NCBI GenBank assembly: GCA_934454635.1
Contig: CAKSFR010000005.1
Span: forward strand, 87,979-151,978
Reading direction: 5' to 3'
Length of the DNA stretch: 64,000 nt
Source: an uncultured Ruminiclostridium sp.
GTDB lineage: Bacteria > Bacillota > Clostridia > Oscillospirales > Ruminococcaceae
In this document: positions 18,847 through 28,769 of the stretch, in pieces
How positions within the stretch are numbered: the stretch's first letter is position 1
How the letters are laid out: the number at the start of each line of letters is the position of its first letter
Translations under genes and position numbers: made by a program
Notes under the pieces: model-generated
What the model was told of the DNA's origin: nothing
Seen by the model: the letters and a program-made list of their open reading frames with translations, nothing else
Databases searched by the model: none

Positions 18847-21117
18847 ATGGAACGAAGCATTGAGATCGATTCCGGATTCAAAGAACGGGATATTGGTTTT
18901 TTAAGAGGAATTTTTATGGCGGGCGGGGCTTTTCTGCTCGGCTGTACAAGCCTTTTCGGCGCGCCCGCGCCTTTTGCCGCTGCATTTTCTGCGGGAATGA
19001 GAGGTCTTGAGTGCATTTTTGCGTTTGTGGGAGCCGTGGTCGGATATACGCTCAGCGGGAGCTTTGAGCAGTCGATACCGTACATAGCGGCTATGGGCGC
19101 GCTCACCGCGCTGCGGCTGCTGCTCGGAAACAGAAGCGGAAAAATCTCCCGCGCGGTGATGTCGGCGGCAACCGCCGCGTGCGTGCTGCTGGCTAACGCT
19201 TTTTCCGCAGAAAAGATAAGCGACATCATGCTCGCCTGCGGGCTTGGAGTTATAGCGGGCGGCGCGGCGTTCGCCTTTGATGCCGTGCGGACATTTTCGG
19301 ACAAGCCCGCCGCGCTTACCTCTCAGCCGTTATTTCCCGTTATCTGCGGAATCCTGTACACCCTGCTCACCGCAGGGTTCGCTTCGCTTTCTGTCGGGAT
19401 ATTCAATCTCGGCGCAGTGGTCGCTGCCGCCGCAGTGCTGTATTCCTCGGACTATCGCCGCGAAATGCCCGCCGCTGTCGGCATTTTATCTGCCGCAGGT
19501 CTGACTGTCGGAAACGTGGGATTTTCAACGGCAGCGATAATCCTTGCGTTAGGGTCGCTTGCCGTAACATTTCTCGGCAGATATGGACGACTCACACGAA
19601 GCTGCGGACTTTTTTTCGCTGTGGGACTGGGTATGCTTCTCACCGGCATAAACGAATACACTGCGGTATGCTCTGCTGCGGCGCTTGCTGCGGGCGCTGC
19701 GTATGTTCTTATCCCTGAAAGGTATATTCCCCTTTACCGCAACCGCTGCCCCGCTTCGGTCGCGACCGCCGCCGCGCCTTTTTCCGCGTTCGGAAAAAAG
19801 CTTGAGGGCATGGGCGAAGCCGTAGGCGAGATGAATAAGGCGATCGAACGGACAGCGAAAGCTCTTGATAAGCAGAATATCCATGACGTTTCGCGGATTT
19901 ATCAGAGCGCAGGCGAGCAGGTCTGCCGAAGCTGCAAAAACAATATGCAGTGCTGGGGAAGCTATTACAACACGACCAGCGATATTCTCGGAAAAGCGGT
20001 AGGCAGTATCCGCAGCGGCGTTCTTGCGGATGAAACAATGCTCGGCGGACACTTTGAACAGCTTTGTCCATGCCGCCGCGAGCTTGCTCAGGCGCTCAAC
20101 CGTCAGTACGCCGCTTTCTGTGCCGCAGAGGCGGCTTCGCGAAAGGTCGGCGAAATGCGCGGCGTTCTCTCGGCGCAGCTTACCGCTACGGGAAAAATGC
20201 TCCGCGCAATGTCCGAAGAACTTTCCGAGGAAAGATTTTATGACACGGGCGCGGCAAATACGGCGGAGCAAGTGCTCAAGGAAAACGGCGTAAAAGATCC
20301 GTCTGTTCTGGCAATATGCTCGGCGGAGGGAATGCTCACGCTCGATATTTACGGCACGGGACTGCCGCACTGCGACCCCGAAGAGCTTTCAACGCGGTTG
20401 GCGTTCGCGCTCGGAAAAGAGTTTGACCCGCCGATGATTCAGGAAAGCGGCGAAAAAGTCCATATCTGCGTTTCCGAACGCTCGCTTTACGACGCGCAGA
20501 TACGAATATTTCAAAAAAATAAATCCGAAAACAGGCAGAACGGGGATTGCTGCGACTGCTTCAACGACGGAAAGGGCAGCGTTTATATGATTCTTTCCGA
20601 CGGAATGGGCAGCGGCAGCCGCGCGCGCATCGACAGCGCTTTCGCGTGCAGTATGCTTTCAAGAATGCTGCGCGCGGGGATAGATTTCGGTGCGTCGGTC
20701 GAAATGCTTAACACTTCCCTTCTCGTCAAATCCTCTGACGAAAGCTTCGCCACGCTCGACGTCTGCTGCATAAATCTCTACACGGGGCAGATCTCGCTTT
20801 ATAAAGCAGGCAGCGCGCAGACATTCGTTCGCTGTGGAAAAGGCTTCACGAAGCTGGACGGAAGCGGACTTCCGCTCGGCGCGGGCATTCCCGCAAGCTG
20901 GACGGAAAAAAGCTTTACGGTCGCTGCGGGTGATGTTGTGATAATGGTCAGCGACGGCGCGGATTTGGACGAAACGTGGCTGGAGCAGATTGTAATGCGC
21001 GAACGCAGCGCCGACCTCGACAGGATAATCGACACTATCGGCGAAGCGCTGAGGCTCAGCGCGCGCAAGGGCGAGGAGGACGACGTTACGGTTATCGGAG
21101 TTAAGGTGGTAAAATAA
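18847..21117 (+). CDS. spoIIE: Stage II sporulation protein E (PP2C phosphatase)
   Basis: 756 aa. The N-terminal half has about ten hydrophobic segments, a central region follows with a CRSCKNNMQCW cysteine cluster, and the C-terminal PP2C domain begins near residue 560 with DGMGSGSRARIDSAF and ends with VSDGADLDE and GEEDDVTVIGVKV. SpoIIE dephosphorylates the anti-anti-sigma factor SpoIIAA at the division septum and so activates sigma-F in the forespore. It stands alone between rsmA and the ABC operon. Confidence 0.95.
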   Translation: MERSIEIDSGFKERDIGFLRGIFMAGGAFLLGCTSLFGAPAPFAAAFSAGMRGLECIFAFVGAVVGYTLSGSFEQSIPYIAAMGALTALRLLLGNRSGKISRAVMSAATAACVLLANAFSAEKISDIMLACGLGVIAGGAAFAFDAVRTFSDKPAALTSQPLFPVICGILYTLLTAGFASLSVGIFNLGAVVAAAAVLYSSDYRREMPAAVGILSAAGLTVGNVGFSTAAIILALGSLAVTFLGRYGRLTRSCGLFFAVGLGMLLTGINEYTAVCSAAALAAGAAYVLIPERYIPLYRNRCPASVATAAAPFSAFGKKLEGMGEAVGEMNKAIERTAKALDKQNIHDVSRIYQSAGEQVCRSCKNNMQCWGSYYNTTSDILGKAVGSIRSGVLADETMLGGHFEQLCPCRRELAQALNRQYAAFCAAEAASRKVGEMRGVLSAQLTATGKMLRAMSEELSEERFYDTGAANTAEQVLKENGVKDPSVLAICSAEGMLTLDIYGTGLPHCDPEELSTRLAFALGKEFDPPMIQESGEKVHICVSERSLYDAQIRIFQKNKSENRQNGDCCDCFNDGKGSVYMILSDGMGSGSRARIDSAFACSMLSRMLRAGIDFGASVEMLNTSLLVKSSDESFATLDVCCINLYTGQISLYKAGSAQTFVRCGKGFTKLDGSGLPLGAGIPASWTEKSFTVAAGDVVIMVSDGADLDETWLEQIVMRERSADLDRIIDTIGEALRLSARKGEEDDVTVIGVKVVK

Positions 21118-21187
21118 AAAAAGCTTTAAGGATTATTTAATAATTTCCTTGTTATAATTAAGACACTACAAGGAAAGGAGCAGCGAT

Positions 21188-23554
21188 ATGTACCTGCGAA
21201 TACTGAAAAAGGACCTGAAGCGGAAAAAGACGATGAACGTCATTCTGCTTCTGTTCATCACCCTTGCCGCAATGTTCATGGCGGTAAGTGCAAACAATAT
21301 CCTTACGGTCATGTCCGGAACAGACTATTACCTCGATAAGGCGGGAGTCCGCGACTATGTTGCAATAACCCTCGGAGAAAACGGCAATATAAGTTCTATT
21401 CTTGACAAAACCGCCGCTGTTACGGATTACACCTGCGAAAATCTCACTTATTCAAATAAAGAAAATTTCAAAATAAACGGCGGGACGCTCACGACAGGAA
21501 AAAGCAGCACTCTCATTCTCATGCCGATAGGCGAAGCAAAGCTCACATATTTTGGTATGGACAACGAACCGCTCGCCGAAGTCGAAAAAGGCTGCGTTTA
21601 TATATCGGGAAGTCCCGGAGCGACAAATGCAGAGATAGGCGACGAAATCACGATCGATCACAACGGCGTTGCAGCAAGCGTGAAGGTTGCCGGATACTGC
21701 AAGGACGCGCTGCTCGGCTCAGACTTTATGGGAAATACCCGCTTCATAATGAACGACGAGGATTATAAGCCCTTCGCCGAAGATGAAACGCTGAAAAAAG
21801 CGTACAGCGGGCGAATTTTCTACATAGACGCTAATGATACGGCGATTCTTGAACGAGCGCTTTCCGATTCGGACGGGATTCTTTTCAACGGCGGCAGAGA
21901 TATTATCAAAATGTGCTACGTCATGGAGATGATAGTTGCCGCCATACTGCTTGTTTTCAGCGTCTGCCTAATTTTTATCGCATTTATCGTGCTGCGGTTC
22001 ACAATCTCGTTCACTCTTGCCGAGGAGCTTCGTGAAATAGGCGTTATGAAAGCGATAGGCATCCCGAACAGGAAAATCCGCGGACTTTACACGGTAAAAT
22101 ATCTCGTGCTTTCGGTGGTCGGCTCGGCGGTAGGCTTCGCGCTGAGTATTCCGTTCGGAAAGGTCATGATCGATATTGTTTCCGAAAAAATGGTGCTGGG
22201 AAACGACGCGGGGCTGCTTATAAACGCGATAAGCTGTGTTCTCGTTCTGGTAATCGTCCTGCTTTTCAGTTACGGCTGCACACGGCGGGTAAAAAAATCC
22301 TCCCCGCTCGACGCGATAAGAAGCGGTCAAACGGGCGAACGCTTCCGAAAGAAAAGTCCGCTTCATTTAAGCAGGAGCAGACTTTCCGCCTGCGGATTTA
22401 CCGCGCTTAACGACGTTTTAAGCAGTCCGAAAAGATTCGCCGCGCTTATCGTCACTTTCGCGCTGAGCCTTTGCATTGTGCTTACGCTTGCGGTAACCGC
22501 CGATACGCTCCAAAGCGACTCGCTCGCAACTCTTTTCGGCACGACAAGAAGCGATCTATATCTTTCAAACTCCGCCGAATTTATGAAATGTATGAGCGAA
22601 AACGGAAAAGAAAAGCTTCTCGGCGTATTGCGGGACATGGAAAACGTTCTTGCCGAAAACGATATGCCCGCGAAGTGTCACATAGAGGTTCAGTACCGTC
22701 TTTCGGCCTCGCACGGCGACAATACGATAAAAACCGTTGTTCAGCAGGGCGTCGGCGCAGTAACGTGCGACGAATACGAATATCTTGAGGGCACCGCTCC
22801 GCAGAACGACGGCGAGATAGCCGTAACGCGGCAGACCGCCGAAAAGCTTGGCGCAGCTATCGGTGATACGGTAACGCTGGCAAGCGCCGAGAGTGAAACA
22901 CAGTACATAATAACCGCGTATTTTCAGACAATGAACAACCTCGGCGACTGCATACGTCTTTATCAGGACGTTGACCTTTATGGCTCGCAGATAGGCTCGG
23001 GGCTGGAATTTCAAATTGATTTCACCGATAACCCGGACGAAAAAACAATAGCCGAAAGAAAAGAAGCCATAGCTGAGCTGTTTCCCGATGATAAAATAAA
23101 AACACCTGCGGAATTTTCCTCGGAATGCACGGGCGTAGGCGACACGATACTTAATATTAAAAACTTTATTCTTTTTATTTCACTTGCGATAACCGCTCTC
23201 GTCGCCGTGCTTATGGAACGCTCGTTCGTCGCGAAAGAAAAGGCGGAGATCGCAATGCTCAAGGCGGTCGGATTCACAAGCCGCGCCGTAATAAAAATCC
23301 ACACGCTCAGATTTGCCGCCGTCGGGATAATATCCTCTGTACTCGGTATAATTCTCACGATTCCGATAGTTGAATTTGCAATAACTCCGCTTTTCTCCAT
23401 GATGGGCGCAGGAAAAATAACGTTCAGGATAAATCCGCTTGAAATTTGTCTTATTTACCCGATTATTGTCCTTGCGACAACGCTTGTGAGCGCGTTTTTA
23501 ACCGCCCAGTACACAAGAACTATTCACTCGTCCGATACAGCCAACATTGAATAA
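21188..23554 (+). CDS. FtsX-like ABC transporter permease
   Basis: 788 aa. An N-terminal membrane segment, a large extracytoplasmic domain, a three-helix FtsX block (about 245-395), a second extracytoplasmic domain and a final FtsX block give the two-times-MacB/FtsX layout. The conserved ELREIGVMKAIGIPNRKI and KAEIAMLKAVGFTSRAV sit just after helices, as in exporters that respond to peptides. The ribosome binding site is aaaggag. It leads an operon with an ATPase and a two-component system. Confidence 0.9.
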   Translation: MYLRILKKDLKRKKTMNVILLLFITLAAMFMAVSANNILTVMSGTDYYLDKAGVRDYVAITLGENGNISSILDKTAAVTDYTCENLTYSNKENFKINGGTLTTGKSSTLILMPIGEAKLTYFGMDNEPLAEVEKGCVYISGSPGATNAEIGDEITIDHNGVAASVKVAGYCKDALLGSDFMGNTRFIMNDEDYKPFAEDETLKKAYSGRIFYIDANDTAILERALSDSDGILFNGGRDIIKMCYVMEMIVAAILLVFSVCLIFIAFIVLRFTISFTLAEELREIGVMKAIGIPNRKIRGLYTVKYLVLSVVGSAVGFALSIPFGKVMIDIVSEKMVLGNDAGLLINAISCVLVLVIVLLFSYGCTRRVKKSSPLDAIRSGQTGERFRKKSPLHLSRSRLSACGFTALNDVLSSPKRFAALIVTFALSLCIVLTLAVTADTLQSDSLATLFGTTRSDLYLSNSAEFMKCMSENGKEKLLGVLRDMENVLAENDMPAKCHIEVQYRLSASHGDNTIKTVVQQGVGAVTCDEYEYLEGTAPQNDGEIAVTRQTAEKLGAAIGDTVTLASAESETQYIITAYFQTMNNLGDCIRLYQDVDLYGSQIGSGLEFQIDFTDNPDEKTIAERKEAIAELFPDDKIKTPAEFSSECTGVGDTILNIKNFILFISLAITALVAVLMERSFVAKEKAEIAMLKAVGFTSRAVIKIHTLRFAAVGIISSVLGIILTIPIVEFAITPLFSMMGAGKITFRINPLEICLIYPIIVLATTLVSAFLTAQYTRTIHSSDTANIE

Positions 23555-23565
23555 GGAGATACGCC

Positions 23566-24330
23566 ATGAATATACTTGAAGTTAAAAGCCTCTGCAAAAC
23601 TTATATTGTCGATAAACGTCAGAATAACGTGCTTAAAAATATAAATTTCAATATAGAAAGCGGCGAAATGGTCGCCGTAATGGGACCGTCGGGTTCGGGA
23701 AAATCCACTCTGCTGTACACCGTTTCGGGAATGGACAGAGCGACCGCGGGAAGCGTGCTTTTCGATGGGAAAAACATTGCCAAAATGGACGAAAAAGAGC
23801 TTTCGGCGCTGCGGCTCGATGATATGGGCTTTATTTTTCAGCAGATGTATATGCTCAAAAACCTCACTATTCTCGATAACATAATCTTCCCCGCCTGCCA
23901 GTCGGAAAAGGTAAAGGAAACGCGCCGTGAAATCACCGAACGCGGTCAGGCGCTCATGCGCCGCCTCGGGATAATCGAAATTGCCGATAACGACATAAAC
24001 GAGGTTTCGGGCGGGCAGCTCCAGCGCGCGTGCATCTGCCGAAGCATGATAAATAACCCGAAAATGATATTCGCGGACGAACCCACAGGCGCGCTCAACC
24101 GCACGTCCTCGGAGGAAGTCATGGAGGAGCTTGCGAAGCTGAACGCCGACGGCACGACCATAATGCTCGTAACGCACGACGTGAAGGTCGCGGCGAAATG
24201 CACAAGAGTTCTTTTTATAGTTGACGGAAATATAAAAGGCGAGTATAATTTAGGTAAGAACGAAAGCGCTTCGGCGCTGCGCGAACGCGAACGCACTCTT
24301 AACAACTGGCTTCTCGAAATGGGCTGGTAA
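23566..24330 (+). CDS. ABC transporter ATPase (MacB/LolD-like)
   Basis: 254 aa. Walker [12 protein letters not shown]-loop FIFQQMYML, signature VSGGQLQRACI and Walker B MIFADEPTGALN are all intact. It powers the permease 11 nt upstream. The set probably exports or senses antimicrobial peptides, as in BceAB-type modules; the substrate is not known. Confidence 0.93.
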   Translation: MNILEVKSLCKTYIVDKRQNNVLKNINFNIESGEMVAVMGPSGSGKSTLLYTVSGMDRATAGSVLFDGKNIAKMDEKELSALRLDDMGFIFQQMYMLKNLTILDNIIFPACQSEKVKETRREITERGQALMRRLGIIEIADNDINEVSGGQLQRACICRSMINNPKMIFADEPTGALNRTSSEEVMEELAKLNADGTTIMLVTHDVKVAAKCTRVLFIVDGNIKGEYNLGKNESASALRERERTLNNWLLEMGW

Positions 24331-24352
24331 CCGCCGCCCGAAAGGAACTGCT

Positions 24353-25024
24353 ATGACCGATATTCTTATCGTTGAAGATAATAAGGAGCTGGCGGAACTG
24401 CTCTGTGATTTTCTACGCTCCGAAAATTACACGGTTTCCGTCGCCGAGAGCGGCGAAAAAGCCTTGTCCCTGTATGAAAAATACGGGGCAAGGCTTATCG
24501 TGCTCGATATAATGCTGCCGGGGATCGACGGCTTTTACGTCTGCAAAAAAATCCGCGAGGAAAGCGACGCGCCGATACTTATTGTGAGCGCGAAAACCGA
24601 AAAAGAGGACAAGCTGAACGGGCTTATCCTAGGCGCAGACGACTACATAGAAAAGCCGTACGACATCGACATTATGCTTGCGAAAATAAGCGGAATTTTT
24701 AAGCGCAGATATTCGCTCGACGAGATGACCGACGGCGACCTGCGCATAAACAAGGCGACGCGAACGGTTTATCGCGGCGATTCTCCGCTGGAGCTTACCG
24801 CAAAGGAATTTGAACTGCTCACGCTGCTTGTTGAAAATAAGGGAAGAACGCTCAGCAAGGAGTATATTTTCAATCGAATATGGGGCAGCGACAGCCTTTC
24901 GGAGCAGCAAACGCTTACCGTTCACATAAAATGGCTGCGCAGAAAAATAGAAAACGACCCGAAAAATCCACAGAGAATAGAAACCGTCTGGGGCGTGGGG
25001 TATAAGTATAATGAAGAGATTTGA
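24353..25024 (+). CDS. OmpR-family response regulator
   Basis: 223 aa. The receiver domain has the acidic pair EDN and phospho-acceptor Asp in LIVLDIMLPG, with Lys in YIEKPYD. The C-terminal winged helix ends WGVGYKYN, typical of OmpR/PhoB. It follows the ATPase and overlaps the kinase gene by 14 nt. It probably controls this ABC operon. Confidence 0.95.
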   Translation: MTDILIVEDNKELAELLCDFLRSENYTVSVAESGEKALSLYEKYGARLIVLDIMLPGIDGFYVCKKIREESDAPILIVSAKTEKEDKLNGLILGADDYIEKPYDIDIMLAKISGIFKRRYSLDEMTDGDLRINKATRTVYRGDSPLELTAKEFELLTLLVENKGRTLSKEYIFNRIWGSDSLSEQQTLTVHIKWLRRKIENDPKNPQRIETVWGVGYKYNEEI

Positions 25025-26240
25025 CTGCATTTTGGCGGGGGTCGCTGCCGTTATTTTTTTCATATTCGCTACCGCGAATATTGTACTGCTGCGTGCTCCG
25101 AACGAAAGCTCGGACCGAACGTACCGCGTTGAAATTGAACGGCTCACCCGTGAAATTGAACAAAACGGCGCGGATAGCATTGACCTTTCGGAGTGCAGGT
25201 ACGTCACGCACATCGAAAAAACAGACGGCGAATTTTATGTACCTGAAAGCGATTTCGCAGTGCGCGAGATAAACGGAACGCTGTACCGCTTCGATTATAC
25301 CGCCGCACGCGCCGATAATACTCCCGAAATTGTCACTGTCAACATTGCTTTGGGCGCAATGGCTCTGCTTAACCTTGCGGTAATGCTGTTTATAAGGCGG
25401 AACATCATAAAGCCGTTCAACGCGCTTTCCGAAGTCCCTTACGAGCTTTCAAAAGGCAATCTCACCGCGGCGGTAAAGGAAAGCGGCAGCCGCTTTTTCG
25501 GACGCTTCAACTGGGGAATGGATTTGCTCCGTGAAAATCTCGAACAGCAAAAAATGCGTGAGCTTGAGCTTCAGAAAGAGCGCCGAACGCTGCTTTTATC
25601 GCTTTCTCACGACCTAAAAACGCCGCTCTCGGCAATAAAGCTATATTCAAAAGCACTCTCAAAGGGGCTGTATCCCGACCCGAAAAAACAAGCCGAGATT
25701 GCCGACAGCATTAACGAAAAAGCGGACGAGATCGAAGGCTATATTTCGCGGATAATTGCCGCTTCAAGAGAAGATTTTTTCACAATAGACGTGAATATCG
25801 GCGAGTTCTATCTATCCGAGCTTGTTGAAAAGATAAGCGGATATTACAGCGAAAAGCTGCGGCTTATCAGCACGGATTTTGCCGTCGGAAGCTACGAAAA
25901 CTGCATATTGCGCGGCGATATCGATCGAAGTGTTGAGGTTATCCAGAACATTATGGAAAACGCGTTGAAATACGGCGACGGAAAGAGCATTTCGCTTGAA
26001 TTTTCACAGGAGGACGGCTGCGTTCTAATCACAGTCGTAAACAGCGGCTCTTCCCTTTCAGATACGGAACTGCCGCATATTTTCGAAAGCTTTTGGCGCG
26101 CTTCAAACGCCGCAAATACGCCCGGAAGCGGACTTGGATTATATATCTGCCGACAGATAATGCATAAAATGAACGGTGAAATATTTGCCGAAATTCGCGG
26201 TGGGGAAATGAGCGTGACGACCGTTTTTCCGAAAGCATAA
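25011..26240 (+). CDS. Membrane sensor histidine kinase
   Basis: 409 aa. Two membrane segments flank a short extracellular loop of about 80 residues. The H-box is LSLSHDLKTPLSAIKLYSKA, followed by the N-box ENALKYGDGK and the G-box GSGLGLYICRQIMHKMNG. The stop lies directly against the convergent sigE stop (0 nt between). Confidence 0.95.
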   Translation: MKRFDCILAGVAAVIFFIFATANIVLLRAPNESSDRTYRVEIERLTREIEQNGADSIDLSECRYVTHIEKTDGEFYVPESDFAVREINGTLYRFDYTAARADNTPEIVTVNIALGAMALLNLAVMLFIRRNIIKPFNALSEVPYELSKGNLTAAVKESGSRFFGRFNWGMDLLRENLEQQKMRELELQKERRTLLLSLSHDLKTPLSAIKLYSKALSKGLYPDPKKQAEIADSINEKADEIEGYISRIIAASREDFFTIDVNIGEFYLSELVEKISGYYSEKLRLISTDFAVGSYENCILRGDIDRSVEVIQNIMENALKYGDGKSISLEFSQEDGCVLITVVNSGSSLSDTELPHIFESFWRASNAANTPGSGLGLYICRQIMHKMNGEIFAEIRGGEMSVTTVFPKA

Positions 26241-26966
26241 TCACGTTATCTTTTCAAGTTCCCTGCGCAGCCGCTTTATTATGCGCTTTTCAAGCCGCGA
26301 TATATAGCTCTGCGATATGCCTATAAGGTCAGCGACCTCCTTTTGCGTAAGCTCCTTTCCATCCACAAGCCCGAACCTTTTTTCCATAATAAACCGCTCG
26401 CGCGGCGGGAGTTTCGCAATCGAATCCAACAGCAGTCTGCGCTCCGCCTCGTTTTCGATATTTTCGTTCACTATGTCGGTATCTGTTCCGAGAACGTCCG
26501 AGAGCAGCAGCTCGTTGCCGTCCCAGTCGATATTCAGCGGTTCTTCTATTGAAATTTCACTTTTATACTGGTTGGATTTTCGCAGAAACATCAGTATCTC
26601 GTTTTCTATACAGCGTGAAGCGTAAGTCGCAAGCTTAATGTTCTTGTCGGGGCTGAACGTATTGACCGCTTTTATCAGCCCGATAGTGCCTATCGAGATG
26701 AGATCCTCCATACCGATACCTGTTGCCTCGAATTTCTTCGCAATATATACAACAAGCCGCAGATTATGTACGATAAGCATATCCCTGCCCTTTGAAAAAT
26801 CGGTTTTCAGCAGCGCGAACGCGGTCTCCTCCTCCTCCCTCGTAAGCGGCGGAGGCAGATTGTCCGCCCCGTTGATATAATAGATACCGAGCGGTTTTTC
26901 CTTTCTTAATATCCGCTCAAGTATCGCCGAAAATCGTTCCGTTACCGTTTGCATTGTCAGATCCAT
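26241..26966 (-). CDS. sigE: Sporulation sigma factor SigE
   Basis: 241 aa. Region 2 includes [34 protein letters not shown] sequence, and region 4 ends [20 protein letters not shown] short N-terminal pro-sequence precedes region 2, as in pro-sigma-E. The ATG at 26966 abuts a Shine-Dalgarno-like aaagga; ATG 26954 is 12 nt from it, so the start is uncertain by four codons. SigE directs mother-cell transcription after SpoIIGA cleavage. It follows spoIIGA by 8 nt. Confidence 0.95.
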   Translation of the reverse strand: MDLTMQTVTERFSAILERILRKEKPLGIYYINGADNLPPPLTREEEETAFALLKTDFSKGRDMLIVHNLRLVVYIAKKFEATGIGMEDLISIGTIGLIKAVNTFSPDKNIKLATYASRCIENEILMFLRKSNQYKSEISIEEPLNIDWDGNELLLSDVLGTDTDIVNENIENEAERRLLLDSIAKLPPRERFIMEKRFGLVDGKELTQKEVADLIGISQSYISRLEKRIIKRLRRELEKIT

Positions 26967-26974
26967 TCCTTTCG

Positions 26975-27787
26975 CTATATCAATATTTTCGGATTAAACA
27001 CGGCTTCAAATTCCTCGTTTTTCATTGCGGTATCGCTCACGCCTATAAGTGCGTCAACATCTTTTCCGCCAACTGTCACCTCGTCCGCACGAAAAGCCGC
27101 AATTATCCCCGACCCGTCTATCGTTGAATACGGAATAAGCCGTACTCCGGGAGGCGGGTCGCTTTGCGCGCGTTCGATTCCCGGCGGTGCAAGCCCGCTG
27201 ATCGACGAAAGCCTGCACACGATCACCGGCAGTCCCGTAAAAAAATCGCGGAGAGTATTTCCGCTGTCCTGAAAGGCGTTGAGCCGCACGGTTTTTCCGT
27301 TGTTTTTTATTTCAAGCGGCACGCTTCCGTCCGAACCGGGCTTATCCAGAATACGGCGGAACAGAGAGATTAACAGATATGCCGCCGTTGTTGAAAAAAT
27401 AAGGGTCAGCACAGATACGTCCAGGTAAACAAAGCCGCCGACCTCGGCAAAAAAACTGTTCCCCGTCAGCTCTCTGAGTCCTGTCACAGCCCCGCAAAGC
27501 AACAGACTTACCGCAAACGAAACAAAGCTCTGCAAAAGCAGCCGCTTTATCCCCGAAAAGCCGAAAGCCGTTATCACGGGCAGAACCGTAAGCACACAGC
27601 GCAGCGGTATCGCAGCCCAGAACGGAAGCGCGAAAACCGCCGCTGCGGAAGTTATACCGCCTATCACAGCCGCGGCGATGAGCCGCCCCGTTTTTAGCCG
27701 CGCGTGAAGCAGTCCCGCCGACGCACGAAGCACAAAGTAAGTGATATAAAAATTCACAACAATAAGTACGTCTATGTAAACAGTCAT
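26975..27787 (-). CDS. spoIIGA: Sigma-E processing peptidase SpoIIGA
   Basis: 270 aa. The N-terminal half has about five membrane segments starting [15 protein letters not shown]. The C-terminal half is an aspartic protease domain with the catalytic DSG in [10 protein letters not shown] and the late motif DALIGVSD. SpoIIGA removes the pro-sequence of sigma-E when triggered from the forespore. ATG 27787 fits the family start; the in-frame extension upstream crosses the promoter. Confidence 0.93.
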   Translation of the reverse strand: MTVYIDVLIVVNFYITYFVLRASAGLLHARLKTGRLIAAAVIGGITSAAAVFALPFWAAIPLRCVLTVLPVITAFGFSGIKRLLLQSFVSFAVSLLLCGAVTGLRELTGNSFFAEVGGFVYLDVSVLTLIFSTTAAYLLISLFRRILDKPGSDGSVPLEIKNNGKTVRLNAFQDSGNTLRDFFTGLPVIVCRLSSISGLAPPGIERAQSDPPPGVRLIPYSTIDGSGIIAAFRADEVTVGGKDVDALIGVSDTAMKNEEFEAVFNPKILI

Positions 27788-27806
27788 AGTTTTATCACCG
27801 CTTACA

Positions 27807-27839
27807 ATTATACCTCGGCGGCGCTGAAAAAAATGTCGA
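27807..27839 (-). promoter_or_regulatory. spoIIGA promoter with 21-bp spacer and Spo0A-box-like -35
   Basis: On the minus strand TCGACA and TATAAT are 21 nt apart. The -35 overlaps tgtcgat on the plus strand, one mismatch from the 0A box TGTCGAA. The -10 context ggtataattg is identical to that of spoIIE. Confidence 0.6.
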
Positions 27840-27865
27840 TAACGCCGCGCGGAAAAGAAAAAAGA

Positions 27866-27894
27866 TTGACGAAGCAAAGCATTTGTGCTATAAT
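27866..27894 (+). promoter_or_regulatory. Promoter of the 27.9-kb membrane protein gene
   Basis: TTGACG and TATAAT with a 17-nt spacer, divergent from spoIIGA. Confidence 0.7.
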
Positions 27895-27943
27895 AAATGT
27901 AATAAAACGAAAAAGCAGACTATTTATGTTGCGGGAGGGAAAA

Positions 27944-28678
27944 ATGCTAAACGATTTTAACCACATAAAATACGCTCAGCAGCTTCATCAGCGTATGCAT
28001 AAAATCAACTGCGATTACCGCACTGCTTTTCTGGGCGGTTTCGGCGCGTGCGCGATCATGTTTGCCTGTATGCTGTTTTATATATACTCAAAGTTTCTGA
28101 CGATAGGAATTGCATACACAAATCACATTATCGACAACGAGCTTTTCAGGACTGCCGATTTTCAGTGGCTTCCCGATATTGCGCAGCTCTGCTTCGTTAC
28201 GCTTTCTGCGGTTTTCAGCTTTATGGCGTTCAGAATGCGCAAAAAAATACCCAAATTCGGACTTCTCGTGAGCAACGTTATCCTGCTGACGATCTGTATT
28301 ATAAAAATTGTATTAGGCGAAGAAATACGAATATCTGCGGCGATAATTCTGACCTGTATCATTTCAACGGTAATGGATATTCTCTGCCTGCGCAACAGCC
28401 GCGAGGAAGAAACGCTCTCAAAGCTCGACGGTTATCCACATTTCAACCCGCTGCTTATGAACGAAGCGCCTGTTGAAAGCGAAGAAATAAGATATCGCTT
28501 TGCGGACAAAAAGAGTATGGAAACGCTCAACGACGAACGCGATATAAAATATTTTGAGGAACACCCCGATTCGGAATCCGCCAAGATCTACCGCAGAGAG
28601 CAGGAAGAAAAGCGCGAATCTGAAATTGACGACTGGCTTGGCGAGCTTATGGGCGATGATAATGAAAATGACAAATAA
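27944..28678 (+). CDS. Membrane protein of unknown function
   Basis: 244 aa. Four hydrophobic segments lie between about residues 28 and 150 (FLGGFGACAIMFACMLFYIYS is part of the first). A charged cytoplasmic tail rich in Glu and Arg follows, ending DDWLGELMGDDNENDK. ATG 27944 has gggaggg 5-6 nt upstream. I do not recognise the family. It is transcribed divergently from spoIIGA. Confidence 0.75.
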   Translation: MLNDFNHIKYAQQLHQRMHKINCDYRTAFLGGFGACAIMFACMLFYIYSKFLTIGIAYTNHIIDNELFRTADFQWLPDIAQLCFVTLSAVFSFMAFRMRKKIPKFGLLVSNVILLTICIIKIVLGEEIRISAAIILTCIISTVMDILCLRNSREEETLSKLDGYPHFNPLLMNEAPVESEEIRYRFADKKSMETLNDERDIKYFEEHPDSESAKIYRREQEEKRESEIDDWLGELMGDDNENDK

Positions 28679-28769
28679 ATTTCGCTGTTAGTATAAAGTC
28701 GGGGAAATTTCTGCCGATATTATAAGTGCAGAGATAGGCACTTAGCTTTGCGTGGAAAGGGTGATTTTA

